Part shown: positions 38,196 to 49,103 of the stretch, one piece after another
How the letters are laid out: every line of letters begins with the position of its first letter
Position numbering within the stretch: position 1 is the stretch's first letter
From: Ustulina deusta
Taxonomy: Eukaryota > Ascomycota > Sordariomycetes > Xylariales > Xylariaceae
Direction: 5' to 3'
NCBI GenBank assembly: GCA_023159155.1
Contig: JAJNNX010000003.1
Coordinates: 2,046,001-2,110,000, forward strand
Length of the DNA: 64,000 nt
Notes under the pieces: generated by a model
Seen by the model: the letters and a program-made list of their open reading frames with translations, nothing else
Told to the model about the DNA's origin: nothing
The model's database searches: none
Made by a program: the position numbers and the translations under genes

Positions 38196-41100
38196 TTACT
38201 TGGATTCCTTATCCTTCTTCGCCACGGCCACGAATCCCAGCCCACCTCGTCTTGCACCTCCCCGGCCCAGCACAGGTCTCCGCACTGTCGGTGGCGGCGG
38301 CATCCACGTCTTGGGCGCCTTGGGAGCATCCGCCTGCTGCGGGACTTTGTCCTCGAATAGTTGCTTGACGCTGCCGGTCCGGAGTTTGTGATTCGGTGCT
38401 ATCTCGAATCCCTCGAGGCTCAGCGCGGCTCGTCCAGCCATCGAGGTCTCGGCGAATTCTACAATGGCTCCGGCGTGGTCGGGTCGTAGGACGAGCTTGA
38501 CGATGGACCCGTGTTTCTCCGCTAGGGTCCGGATGCGGGCGTCATTGATGGTGTCGGGGATGTTCATGATGGCCATGGTACGTGCCTGGATCTCCGTTGG
38601 TGTGGGCTTTTGGTCGCTTTTCTGCGTATCATCTGGCTCGTCGGACATCGCTACATCGCCATCTCCCGATGGGGCTAGGGATGGGTTTCTCGAGCTGCCC
38701 TCGCCCTTGATGGTAGCTGAAGGTCGAAAATTGGTCTCCTTGCTGAGCTCCACCTCGAGTAGCTGAGATTTGAACTTGGTCTTGTCTAGCTGGAGGGCAT
38801 TCTCAGCTTGTTCCTTGGTTTCGTAGACGACAAAAGCGGTGCCGACGTGCTGGCCGCTTAGATTGGTAAGTAGGCGGACAGTCACCACCTTGCCGTATTT
38901 ACCGAAGACGCTGCGGATGTCATTCTCCTCTACGGCGGTATGTACGCCCTTGACCCGGAGCTCGCGTCCCTCAGCCACGGCACCTTCGCGGTCCTTTTTA
39001 TGGGAAGGATTGGAGAATTTAGATTGGAGCTTGTACTGGTTCTCCACTAGCGTGCCGTCCATCAATGTAGCTTTGTACGCAGCGTCCGTGTCTCGGAATG
39101 AGATGTAGCAGAAGCGACGGTGGGCATTGTACCTGAGCGACGGCCACCGTATGTTGAATATATCGCCGCAATGCGCAAAAAGACGGCGAATATAAGTTTC
39201 GTCGGCGGTGGGAGGGTAGTTGGATATAAATACAGTCAGGCGGGTGCCTGGTTTGACGCTCAGCTGCGACTGATTGAAGTATTTCTGGTCGCGTAGGAGT
39301 GCGGAATCCGCATCATCCGGAGATCTAAATTCGATGAGGGCGGAAGAAGACTGGTTATCATCTTCCTTGTGAAGAATCAAATTGTTGATATGACCGTATT
39401 CCTTGAAATAGCGTCGAATGGCCGTCTGAGAGACGTCGGAAGGTAGATTAGTCACCATGACAGATGTGTTTTCGCGATCGCGCTTCAGTTTAGACTCTTG
39501 AGACTCGGCATCCTCCACACTGGCCTCGACGCTCTTGGCCTTTTTACTCGCCGCCTCTCCGGGATCCTCGGAAATCCCGTCTCGTTTCCTCTTGCCACTC
39601 GAGGGCGAACCAGGCACCGCGGCATCTTGCACAGAGTTAGTGACCACCTGTTCTTGGGTTTGCTCGGTCTGGGCTTGGGTAGCGTAAGCAGCGGCGGCGG
39701 CGGCTTTCTCGCGCTCGCGGCGTTTGGCGACTATCCGCCGAGTTTTGTGGACCGTATCGAGGGCATAATGCAGCGTGTCCGGCTGCTCATAGTCATTACA
39801 ATGCTGGAGATAAACTTCCATGATACGTTCCGGCCAATCAAGCATCTTCTGTGTGAGGGCGCGCTGGAGAACGCCGGTAGCCAGGGTGGGTGCCCGCGCA
39901 GATTTGGCTCCGGTAGACGGCGTGGGCGGTGTCGGACTCGGGGCTTTGGGTCTCGAGGCGTAGACAACCATCTCCCAGAGATAGTAATTCACCCAGAAAT
40001 CATAGCTGTTGGCCAGCAGAGAATGTTGCGACATTCGGTCCCAATGGCTTCTCGCGGCATCCGTATCACCCTTGACCTCGGTGAGGTACTGGATCAATAT
40101 GCGCTCCAGACGGAAATTGGGGTCGCCTTGGTACGCGTCTTTGTAAAGACGCTTGCCCCAGAGCTCGACATCTTCGAGGGCGGCGAGCAGACCAACCTCG
40201 GCGACATCAGCAGCGTCTTCGGGGGCATTGGGATCCATGGCGGTGCGCTTGAGAAAGCCACACCAAGCGGTATACATGTCGAGGACGCCCGTCATACCAT
40301 TTTCATCCAGGGCCTTGGTGTTGGTTGCGGCATGTTTGATGGACTCGACATTGTGGAAAGACCAGCCAGCATCCTCGGCGGTCAGGATGTATCTTGACCA
40401 GAGAGGGCCAGACCAAGGGCAGTGTTTGGTGGCGCGCTTAAAGAAATCGAGCATGTTGGGGAGGAGGGGAGTGTAGTGGGAAGGATGGGCCTTTACGTGG
40501 TGATGGAGACCCGAAAGGTACACAGCACAGTTATTCCAGGTCTCGTCGTCGAAGGCCAAGACGCCACTGAGGGCGCGGGCGTAGAGGCCGAGGCCGAGAG
40601 GGATGGCGAGGGGGTCGTGGTGGTGTTGGTGCTGGTTTTGATGATGATGGTGAGCGGGCGCGGCGGCGGTAGCGTGTGCGGTCTGGGCCATCTCCCAGTC
40701 GAGATACTGGCGCATCTTTGCCTTCTCGGCATCGCGGTCGGCGGCGCGCTGGGCGCGTGAGAGGTCGAGCTCATGCGACTCGCGCAGTTCGTAGGCGGCC
40801 TTCGCATCGCGAGCGGTGCGGGTGACGTCCTGGAACTCGTGCTCATAGGCGGCGTTGTTATACGTGGTGAGGAACTCGGAGAACATCTGCGAGGTCTGGG
40901 CCCAGGTGGCATGGGGCACCTGCAGGCGGTCGCGAAAGAGGTGGGAGATGCGCTTGACGCCGCTGGGCGTGCGAGTGCGCGCCAGCTGCTCGAGCTCGAT
41001 GGCGACCCAGCGGTCCCAGAAGCGGTGGCTGTCGGCGATGCGGAACTTGGTGGCATCATAGCCGTCGCTCCAGAGGCTCAGGGCCGCATCGAACGAGAAC

Positions 41101-41384
41101 AGGTCGCGGCCCAGTTGCCGCTCTTCTTCGGCCCAGGACGACGGCGGCGGCGGCGACGAGGACGAGGACGAGGGCGGTGGCGGCGGCGGCTGCTGCTGGC
41201 ATTCGGTGAACAGCGACCAGAAGTATTCGCAGTAGGCCAACCAGAGAGACAGGCTGACGGGCTCATCGGCGAGGGCGGCCTTGAAGAGCTCGACGACCTT
41301 GACACGGGCTTCGAGGTCGTGGGCATGGCGGCGCTGCTCGTCGATGTAGGCTAGCCAACTGTCCTCGCCCACCGGGTTGGCCAT
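38196..41384 (-). CDS. PRP24: PRP24/SART3-type U4/U6 snRNP recycling factor
   Basis: Nuclear RNA-binding protein that anneals U4 with U6 snRNA after splicing. Single exon, 1062 aa. Residues 1 to about 560 are HAT (half-TPR) repeats with Trp/Tyr-rich helices, interrupted by Pro/Ser-rich (65-82) and His/Gln-rich (245-256) low-complexity loops. A basic nuclear-signal-like segment follows (596-640). Four RRMs lie at about 640-710, 715-790, 807-883 and 935-1005; RNP-like strands include VMVTNLP and VFISNYP. The C-terminus (GGARRGGLGFVAV) matches the LSm-ring-binding tail of the family. HAT plus RRM layout resembles SART3 and Pezizomycotina Prp24 more than the HAT-less yeast protein. A gene this long without introns is unusual beside its multi-intron neighbours. 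Confidence 0.9.
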   Translation of the reverse strand: MANPVGEDSWLAYIDEQRRHAHDLEARVKVVELFKAALADEPVSLSLWLAYCEYFWSLFTECQQQPPPPPPSSSSSSPPPPSSWAEEERQLGRDLFSFDAALSLWSDGYDATKFRIADSHRFWDRWVAIELEQLARTRTPSGVKRISHLFRDRLQVPHATWAQTSQMFSEFLTTYNNAAYEHEFQDVTRTARDAKAAYELRESHELDLSRAQRAADRDAEKAKMRQYLDWEMAQTAHATAAAPAHHHHQNQHQHHHDPLAIPLGLGLYARALSGVLAFDDETWNNCAVYLSGLHHHVKAHPSHYTPLLPNMLDFFKRATKHCPWSGPLWSRYILTAEDAGWSFHNVESIKHAATNTKALDENGMTGVLDMYTAWCGFLKRTAMDPNAPEDAADVAEVGLLAALEDVELWGKRLYKDAYQGDPNFRLERILIQYLTEVKGDTDAARSHWDRMSQHSLLANSYDFWVNYYLWEMVVYASRPKAPSPTPPTPSTGAKSARAPTLATGVLQRALTQKMLDWPERIMEVYLQHCNDYEQPDTLHYALDTVHKTRRIVAKRREREKAAAAAAYATQAQTEQTQEQVVTNSVQDAAVPGSPSSGKRKRDGISEDPGEAASKKAKSVEASVEDAESQESKLKRDRENTSVMVTNLPSDVSQTAIRRYFKEYGHINNLILHKEDDNQSSSALIEFRSPDDADSALLRDQKYFNQSQLSVKPGTRLTVFISNYPPTADETYIRRLFAHCGDIFNIRWPSLRYNAHRRFCYISFRDTDAAYKATLMDGTLVENQYKLQSKFSNPSHKKDREGAVAEGRELRVKGVHTAVEENDIRSVFGKYGKVVTVRLLTNLSGQHVGTAFVVYETKEQAENALQLDKTKFKSQLLEVELSKETNFRPSATIKGEGSSRNPSLAPSGDGDVAMSDEPDDTQKSDQKPTPTEIQARTMAIMNIPDTINDARIRTLAEKHGSIVKLVLRPDHAGAIVEFAETSMAGRAALSLEGFEIAPNHKLRTGSVKQLFEDKVPQQADAPKAPKTWMPPPPTVRRPVLGRGGARRGGLGFVAVAKKDKESK

Positions 41385-43210
41385 GATGCTGGTGATGCGA
41401 GTGCTGCAGTGGTGGAAGCAGGTTTCGAGATGGCCGTCGTCATGTGTGTGGATGATTGGCTGCCGGGGGGGAAGGGTGGGTAGGCGAAGTGCTGGCTGGG
41501 CGTGAGCACGGAGGGTGTGGACGGGCCGACAATGGACGCTCTATCTGCCAGGATATCGTGTCTCTCTGGAGCGCTCTCCGGAGGGCTCTCCGAATGAGGA
41601 GGTGGTCGAGCCAGTGCGCGAGTGAGGGAGGGACGGGGGAGGGAAAGATGATGGATGGATGGAGTGATGGAGTGAGTGAGTAAGTGAGCAAGTGAGCGAG
41701 TGAGTGGTCGGAGTACCTAAGAAGAAGTTGCGTTGGTCGGCCAGAACATGTCCTTGGTTGTTCTGTCGACGTCTTGTTCCGGTACCTCGATTCGACCTAG
41801 GGTGTCAGGGTATATGGTACACAAAGATATGTGTCTCTGAGAGGACCTGGGCAGGTCAGTCTGGGTACTAAGGAGGTACCGACACGAGGGATGTGGGCAG
41901 AGGAGAACTGTGTATGTACCTGGTGGCCTCTCGTCTCTGTCCGCCGTCACGGCTTATCTGGACAGACACCTATCCATCTTCTATTGAGGTTGTCGATGTA
42001 CGTAGGTTCGTGGTTGGCAAGTCGCGTGCGAGATGGATGCGAAAGGGAGAGACGAGGCACGGAAGATGCGCAACCTAACCTGGATAGCGTTCTCTCGGTC
42101 CGCCTACTTTCGGCATTTCGGGTCATCCTATAGGCCACCTGTAGCAACACTGTCACCTCGACCTCCCACTAGCTGCCCGCCTAGACTCCCCAGACTGCAA
42201 TCGGCGCTGCTCTGGCCGCGCCACTAGTACCACTTAGGGAGCCACGAGAGGTACCTGGGTACATGGGTAGCGTACTACGACACCATCGCACCACTCTAAG
42301 TTCCCGACGTATGGGCAGGTAATAGTCCTTGTCATCGTGCACTGGTACTTGCCTTGCTCACGGATGAATAACCTGAGGCTTTTTGACTAGATCCAAGAAT
42401 AAATAGTTGGGCCAACAACTCAACGTTGTATGGGTCATAAACAGGTATAATACCGGTACCTAATCCAATGCACATACATATGTATACTACCAGGACGTAG
42501 TGGGCAAGGTACCATATACCTACTTATATATTTGCACTGCATTAAATTGCGGCATATTTCATACCTAACCTTGGTACCTATACTCCGGACCAGGTTCGCC
42601 CAAAAACCAAACCCCTGTCCTCCCCACGTTTCTTCCCGACATTCAGTGTCAGGTACCTACTCTTACATCATCATACCTTATACTGGTATATAGCTTATCT
42701 GGCATACATATATATTTGATATTTGGTTGCATTCATCGTTGTATATGCGTATTTTCATGTAAAGGCCCTCAGACTATGTACCTATGTCGTATTAGGTAGA
42801 GGTGAACTTACACAGCGGCTTTTGTTTTGTTCCTGACCATATGTGTCTCTTGTTGTGTCCTCCAACAAATTCTTTCACTTCACTTCATCTTTCTATTGAT
42901 GACCTGAGAAACAGCAAGCAAAGAAGATGTTTGCTAGAATATATTTGTCAATTGGTCTTACCAGAACAGTATTGTTATCATGCTAACAAAGACAATAAAC
43001 ATACACATCTTGTTTGATATGCCTTCTCCTAAATACTATAAAGACTGTATTCTCCGACTAGCGAGCCATGCGCTCACTCCCTACAGCCTTTTGCACCAAG
43101 AGCTAGCAGCCGATCCCGGAAAGAAAACAACAGAGCAGCAAGAGAGACGAAAAGGCCGAACAGGAAAGAAGAAGAGGCAAGGAAGAGAGATAAACCTCAA
43201 CAATATCAAG
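41385..43210. promoter_or_regulatory. Divergent spacer upstream of the PRP24-like gene
   Basis: 1.8 kb between divergent genes. It contains a GTGA-type microsatellite at 41649-41706 and dense TACCTA/GGTACC words at 42240-42560. The stretch just before 43211 is purine-rich and open in frame with the downstream gene but looks like 5' UTR. No additional gene is recognised. Confidence 0.55.
41649..41706. repeat. GATG/GTGA microsatellite
   Basis: Imperfect tetranucleotide repeat (GATG then GTGA/GTAA/GCGA units) upstream of the PRP24-like gene. Confidence 0.8.
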
Positions 43211-44106
43211 ATGGCCGGGCCCAACCCAGCCGCTTGTCTTGACATGCTCGCTCGTCTTGTGCTCTTGAGGCTTCTGTATCTGTGCTGCGTTAGCTTTCCC
43301 GAGCTCTTGGAGGCGTATCCGCACTCTCTTCTACACACAACCCTGGCCAAGCTCGCACTTCCCGAGGGACTAATCAACTACCCGTGCTCCGGCCTAAGCA
43401 AAGTGCTGAGCTGGAATTTGGGCATCACAATCATCGTCATGGCTTTCAGGTTCGCAGACGGATTCTCGACGCGTTTGGCCGACTCTATCGACTTGGCTAC
43501 GAATCCCTCGCATCCTGGTACACCGGCGAGGGCTCTCTCCTTGCTACTGTCCCTCGGGCGACTATTATTTCCCATCTGGATGGAAATGGCCGATATTGTA
43601 TTCGCATACGGATTCATCCGGATCCTGGTGCAATTCCTCTCTCCCTATTCGCCGATAGTCCAGTCCCTATCGGAGTCTGTCTGGATCGACTATGGTTTGT
43701 ACTTCGCATCTTCCCCCTTTATTATCTTCGTGGCCTTATGGATTCTGCATGCTATGATACAGACACTATGGCAAGTGATCTTTTGGCCGGTCCTTGTAAC
43801 CATCTCAACGCAGGCCGCTTTGAGGGCCCTCTCTCCTTGCTGCACTTGGCTCATGACATACTTTGGATGTTCAACCGATATTCTGAATATTCAGATCCCC
43901 AGCCCTTACATCGCTCACCTCACCACTGACGTCCTCGGTTGGCCTGCTGATTATATCATGGTTCGCTATCACCTGGTAAGCTCGGCTGAAATCAGATTCC
44001 AAGAGTGCCCCGAGTGGATCTATTCCTTTTATTGCTTGCTTTCTAATGCATATTGGCTATTGTGCAGTTTATTGTGAAAGTGTTCACCCTAATATCGGAA
44101 TACTGA
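43211..44106 (+). CDS. Unrecognised multi-pass membrane protein
   Basis: No family recognised. Preferred model join(43211..43975, 44068..44106), 267 aa. The 92-nt intron (GTAAGC, CTAAT branch, TGTGCAG) exchanges an unspliced tail for a short FIVKVFTLISEY end. Without splicing the frame stays open to 44077, so the 3' end is uncertain. The start is chosen at 43211 because the upstream in-frame sequence (from 42980) is purine-rich and Lys/Arg/Gln-biased like a leader. Hydrophobic segments occur at about residues 12-32, 66-82, 106-143 and 163-200, so four to six membrane spans are likely. It lies head-to-tail 468 bp before another unrecognised protein with a C-terminal hydrophobic helix. Function is unknown. 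Confidence 0.6.
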
Positions 44107-44574
44107 CTTATGGTATAGGAATGCAACCATTGTAGGAGTATTACTGGAAGGTTTGTTGATGCCTATGTTTTAGTATTATAGAGTGTTTACCGTAAACTGT
44201 TTAGTTAGCAACAAATCATTTGTCTTTACTTCCTTTTTTTCTTCTTTTCTTTGCCTTGTTGGTAGACATGGTTTCGCGTAAAGGGTTTCTCGCGTCCCGA
44301 TAAAATGTTAAAGGTCGCATCATCCCGCCTTTGTCTGGTACAACTACTATTGGTTTCGTCCAATTCCGTTTTTGAACTGAATGCCGAGTTCTTTGTCTGC
44401 TCGGATAACAATGAAGGCTACGATAATAATTAAGACCTTGAATGCGCCATATTGTTGCTGAGGTATAGTATGAGTCCGGACAAACCGTGGCAATATGACG
44501 ACGAGAGCTAGTCTACTCAACCTTCCCGCAAGCTCACCGGCTTAGATTTCCTCCCTTGGGAGTCTGCTCTCAAC
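44107..44574. other. Spacer between two unrecognised genes
   Basis: 468 bp tandem intergenic region, AT-rich in its first half. It presumably holds the promoter of the downstream gene. Nothing else is seen. Confidence 0.55.
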
Positions 44575-45639
44575 ATGTATATCGCTTTGTTAGTACGCGT
44601 CACGGCTCTGTCCGTCATGAGTAGGATCGGCAACGTTCTCCACCGACATCCCGTGTTTGCCAGCGCGATGGACGTGATCGATGAGATGTATGAAACGATC
44701 CGTCTTGAGCACCAACGCTACAGCCATCTTCCTCTACTCAGATTCCCGCAGGGCATAGTTGCGATAACGACGACTACGTCCACAGCGGCAAGTAGCACTA
44801 GCACGCCCAGCACTCCTATTACTACAACTACCGCTACAACTCCTACAACGACAGCCTCCCCCGATAGCGCAACATATACAACAACCCCATACGGGACAGG
44901 AAGCGTGACAGCAGTCGTTGGACCGTCTACATCCAAGCCGCCAAGAGAATGCGATTGGCACATCGTCTACAACCTCGGCAAGGTGCTAGAAGCCCCGTAC
45001 AACCTCACCTCCAAGGCCGAAACGACAGCTCTGCGCGACGCCGTCTCGAAAGCGCGCACGTCCCGCCGCACGCTGGAGCGACTCGCGGAAACGCGGCCCA
45101 AACAAGCAGGGCCCGCGAACGCGCTGGGCGAAGTCCTGGATTACCTCGTCAGCGAGCCGCTGGAGAGCGCCTGCGAGGCCGTCCTCACCCTGCAGCACCG
45201 ACTGCTCCAACCCACCGAATCCGGGCGGAACGAGGGCGACGCGGCAGAGCTGCGGGCCCTTTTCGATCGCACCCTGGTGACACTGTCGCATCCCGACCTG
45301 GACACCCGCGCCCATCCGCGGCCCGTCGTGCTGTCTGCCAGCGCAGAGGAGGCGCTCTCGGCCGTGTTCGCGGAGCGTTGGGGCGATGCTAGGTATTGCG
45401 TTGGGGACGACTGCGACTGGGTGGTTCGCGTCTTTGATATGTGGCAGGCTGCCCAGGCGATGCGGGAGACGTTGACGGCGGGACTCCTGGACGCCAAGGC
45501 GCAGGCACTGCTCTCATTCGCCGACAAGAGCGAGAAGAGATCGCTGTCGTCTATACTCCACGAAATGGCCTGGCTGATGCCTGTCTGTGTCATCTTTATG
45601 GTCATGGCAAGGCTGGCGGCTCCAGGTCCTGTTCGTTGA
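44575..45639 (+). CDS. Unrecognised protein with Thr-rich linker and C-terminal membrane helix
   Basis: No family recognised. Single exon, 354 aa from the ATG at 44575; an internal ATG at 44617 is an alternative. Three parts are visible. The N-terminal 60 residues are mildly hydrophobic and helical. Residues 63-118 are a Thr/Ser-rich low-complexity linker, likely extended and a possible O-glycosylation site. Residues about 125-330 form an Ala/Leu/Glu-rich helical domain with a Cys pair near CVGDDCDW. A hydrophobic helix follows at about 328-345, close to the C-terminus, suggesting a tail anchor. Codon use is GC-rich and consistent over the helical domain, which supports real coding. It follows another unrecognised membrane protein in the same orientation. 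Confidence 0.62.
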   Translation: MYIALLVRVTALSVMSRIGNVLHRHPVFASAMDVIDEMYETIRLEHQRYSHLPLLRFPQGIVAITTTTSTAASSTSTPSTPITTTTATTPTTTASPDSATYTTTPYGTGSVTAVVGPSTSKPPRECDWHIVYNLGKVLEAPYNLTSKAETTALRDAVSKARTSRRTLERLAETRPKQAGPANALGEVLDYLVSEPLESACEAVLTLQHRLLQPTESGRNEGDAAELRALFDRTLVTLSHPDLDTRAHPRPVVLSASAEEALSAVFAERWGDARYCVGDDCDWVVRVFDMWQAAQAMRETLTAGLLDAKAQALLSFADKSEKRSLSSILHEMAWLMPVCVIFMVMARLAAPGPVR

Positions 45640-46330
45640 GTTGGGAATTGATAGATCTTTTGGGCCGATGGGGGGATAGATATATAGTAATTATGGCGAG
45701 TATTATAACAAGCTGCGATTTCATGCATCCATCCACTCGAGAGAAGTTCATACACTGTTAGGCTATACCCTACAAATTCCGTGGTCTTTAATGAAGCGTA
45801 TTATGCCTTCCTGACCCCCCTCTTGCTGGTACAATGAGCACAATGTAGGCACTCAACACTGAATCTATCTGTAATTTGCATTAGATCTAAAGTATTTAGA
45901 GACAATTCCAACACAACCACTCCCCTTTTTCTCTCCCTTCTGTTTCTTCTTTGGGTTAAATTTGGATTTGAGTGTTAGGATACTTTTATGTGCTGAAATA
46001 CTGCTTTAGTGTCAAGGGGCGCTAGAGCTGTAGATTTTGTTTTCATCATTATGAACCCGAGTGTTCACTGACACGGGCTCCGAGCATACCACGCGCCGAA
46101 GCCGGAGCCGGCATGTCTGGCGGGAAGAATATGGAGTGGCATTTATAGATGATTTTTGGCCTCGTCCTAGGGATTCACTCTTCTGAGGTAGCATTTTATG
46201 TCTTATTCATCTCAGTACTGTAAAACATATTACATATTGGCTCGCCAACAATGTAAAATAGTCAGCCGAACTTCCTTAAACCACATACTTTGCTCATTCA
46301 AGAGGCTCTAACTATATGACAGCCCCCTAA
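45640..46330. other. Convergent 3' spacer
   Basis: AT-rich region between the stops of the Thr-rich protein (plus) and the DUF4470 gene (minus). No gene is recognised. Confidence 0.6.
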
Positions 46331-49103
46331 TTACCACCAACAATCACCACATATCAGTGTATCTTTACTGATAGGGACGGGGCCGAGCGCAGGTGTCCAG
46401 TTATCGGTGCGCCACATATATGCAACCCACCCGGTTCCAGGCTGGAGCATGACTTGAATAACCGGATCCGTGAACCAGAAGCGAGCATGAGCTGTTTTGG
46501 ATTCCCACTTCACCGTTGAGATCACGTGCAAGCGACCTGGTAGCGGGAATATCGGAGAAGCTGTGTCGCAGACCAACATATTACGGAACGAATCTCCTGA
46601 GGGAGGAGGCACCATGTTCATTTGTTGATCCCAAAGCACAAGAACAAAGATAGCACCGAATGCTTGGGCTAGAACATCAGGTTTGGGGAAATGTATTGTA
46701 AATTCTCGGATCTGCTCGATGCTCGGTAGGAATTCGTGGTATATAATAGTACCAAATGGAAGAACGCGCCTCCAAATGACGAATAACGTTCTGAGTTCCT
46801 CAACGAGCGGATAAATATATATTACCGTTAGAGGGAGCCACCGGAGGACTTCATATGTGGTCATCGCTGGCAGTCGTGGTGCTCTCGCCGTGGTCTTGAG
46901 GCTACCATGGGTCAAAGAATTTAAAATTCCTGATAGCCAATGCGCGGGGTACCCGATTCGGTACATATATAATATCAATGGAAAAAACGCGTTCATATTC
47001 AAGGGCCCATGTCCGAGATCTTGGTGTCCTTCCGGCTGACGGCAGGGCGCATTCAACTTGAAGAAATGCATGCACAGCCACCGTTCAAGTTGCCACTGCC
47101 TCATTCGCTCAGGCCACACAAGGGGTTTGTGACCACTGCGAACCCAGCTTAAGGGTAGCGCCTTTGGAGAATTTGCGTTTATGCCTTCCATGGGACCTTG
47201 TGAAAGTTTGAGAGAATAAAGGTGCTTCGTGGCCAAGGACGCACGGAATATCTTCGTTATGCTTTGGGGATCAGGAAGGAGAAGAGAATTTGTCAGTAAG
47301 TCAGCGCGGCTAGGCGGATTGTATATGGCTCCGAAGGCATAGAGGGTCATCTCGGAAGTTTCGCTGTGACGAAGTAACGGGAGACCTTGGAGAAAGGCGG
47401 TTAGGTGACCACCGATGCGACCTGTTGGGTCCCTTATATTTATCCTATCATACCTCATCGGGAAGTACGAGGGGCTTAAGTTATGTCCTACCCCTTCCAT
47501 GAAGTTGACTATATCATCGCCGACGATTTCAAACCTGGTTTGATCTCGACGTTCATGTAAACACATTGCTACAGACTCGAAGAAGCCCACAAGGTGCCCA
47601 TAAACACCCCTCAATTGCTGTCCTACTACAGTTGCTAGTTCGATGTAGCGAAACAAGGAATCGACAACCTCATGAGGGTAAAAATCGACATCCGGGAGAG
47701 GTGGTTCTTCTCTCTTCATTTCCTAATAAAAATCGATAAGGGTTATATTAGGCTTCCAGTTAGACTGCACGTATTGTCCTAGCTCCTGCTTGCCGTTTAG
47801 AGATTGAGTTTCGCGGTAGGCTGCAAGCATAGTACCTAAACGTGGCTCGTAGGTTGTGAGTAAATGGGGGTGTGGAGCCATGAAATTCAGGTGCACAAAT
47901 TCAAGAACCTCTAGGTCGGTGAGATTACATCCAGGCAGTCGAGGGACATACCAACGTTCCTCTTGGAAGTTTAGGCTTCTTCGTTCAAGAGCCTGGCGGG
48001 TTAACAATAGGATACTAGCCGTGCTGTACCAGCTTTGCGGTGCTCTCTGCCAGGTATGTAAATGATAACATACTCTGGAACGGGTGATGAGGTTGGCGTA
48101 GAAACGCGTCCCACCATGGATAAGCTCGGCGTCAAGATCTGCTATGGCAGTCTGCAGCCTATCGTAAACCCAAGATGGCATGACTTGTGCAGCAAAAGTG
48201 AATGCGATGGCTGCCAACGTCACTTCACGCTGGCGCGCTGATTCTCTGGCACAGTCGAGAAGCATGCGGATCACCAGAAGAACCCGAGCAAGAGCAGCGA
48301 CGTTGGTGTCCACCAGGGTGAGACGAAACCCCTTTTGCGCCAAGGTGGGATGTCCTGTGCCATGTATTCTTATCCAAGCCAATGTCGTGAACAGGTGTCT
48401 TGCGTCGCCAATGCCACAGAAGAGAAGGGAATATATTGGCTGATCTGACTCGAGCAGGTGAAGATCGAATTGAGGCACGGCCGGCTCGGCGGCACAAGGG
48501 GGGGTGTGCTGATTCCTTGTGCAGTAACGAATTAACATGGCCTGCAGTGCGAAAAGGAAGGATGGCAGGATGGTGATTCTTACAGTGCGGGCAAGTTTCT
48601 CGGCAGCCGGGCCATCATTTGCCGCCAGAGGACCGTCTCGTCCGGCACGAGGTTGCTTAGCGCTTGCATGGATATCCGGCTCTGCTCGAATGGCCGCTGA
48701 GCACTTTGGGGCCGAAGCCTGGCCAAAGTCACGCGAGCTCGGTCAAAGTCGCGTGACAGCAAAGCGCGGTAGGTTAAGCCCCGGTAGAGAGTCTGTTCGA
48801 GGCGGTGGTTGGCTCGGGGCGCTGCGCCGAGAAGTCGCACTGCACGTCTACCGAATTCATTCGCCTTTCCGTAGTTTCCCATGCGCCAGTTCATTTCGCA
48901 TACTTTGTAAGCAGCCAGGGCGCTCGCAGGGTTGAGAGCGGCTGCATACACATAGACTTCTTCGGCTGGCACAGGCTGGCTTAGTGTCGCCGTCCAAGCC
49001 GGGAACACGCAATGGACACACGGTCGGATTGCTCACCTTCCTGTATAAACGATGACGCGTAGAGAACATCCGCGCTCTCCATAGCCTCTCCGAAGCTCTC
49101 CAT
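46331..49103 (-). CDS. DUF4470-type protein with an in-frame TAG
   Basis: Large fungal family of unknown function, often with MYND-finger relatives. The upstream model is complement(47723..48515, 48584..48965, 49037..49103), 413 aa, introns 68 and 71 nt. An N-terminal TPR-like helical region is followed by the DUF4470 signature (YSLLFCGIGDARHLF, RLTLVDTN). The frame then meets TAG at 47723-47725 but continues in the same frame with 463 further codons to 46331, including the conserved MRYDRI...GGHLTAF, LYMYRIGYPAHWLSGIL and VIWRRVLPFG blocks. So the two halves belong to one ancestral protein of about 860-876 aa. Either a 48-nt in-frame intron (47723-47770, weak GTGCAG donor, good TTTTTATTAG acceptor) removes the stop, or the gene is broken by one nonsense change. 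Confidence 0.78.

Noticed and set aside
39498..40397. 299-codon open frame on the plus strand inside the PRP24-like gene
   Set aside because: It is antisense to a strongly conserved HAT/RRM coding frame and has no recognisable domain; GC-rich codon bias produces it.
43384..43929. 181-codon frame overlapping the unrecognised multi-pass protein
   Set aside because: It lies in another frame of the same strand, lacks membrane-protein logic and starts inside the longer frame; the longer hydrophobic frame is the better candidate.
48542..48583. 42-nt intron in the DUF4470 gene ending at CTGCAG
   Set aside because: It breaks the reading frame; the acceptor at 48516 (CACAAG) gives a 68-nt intron and keeps the frame.
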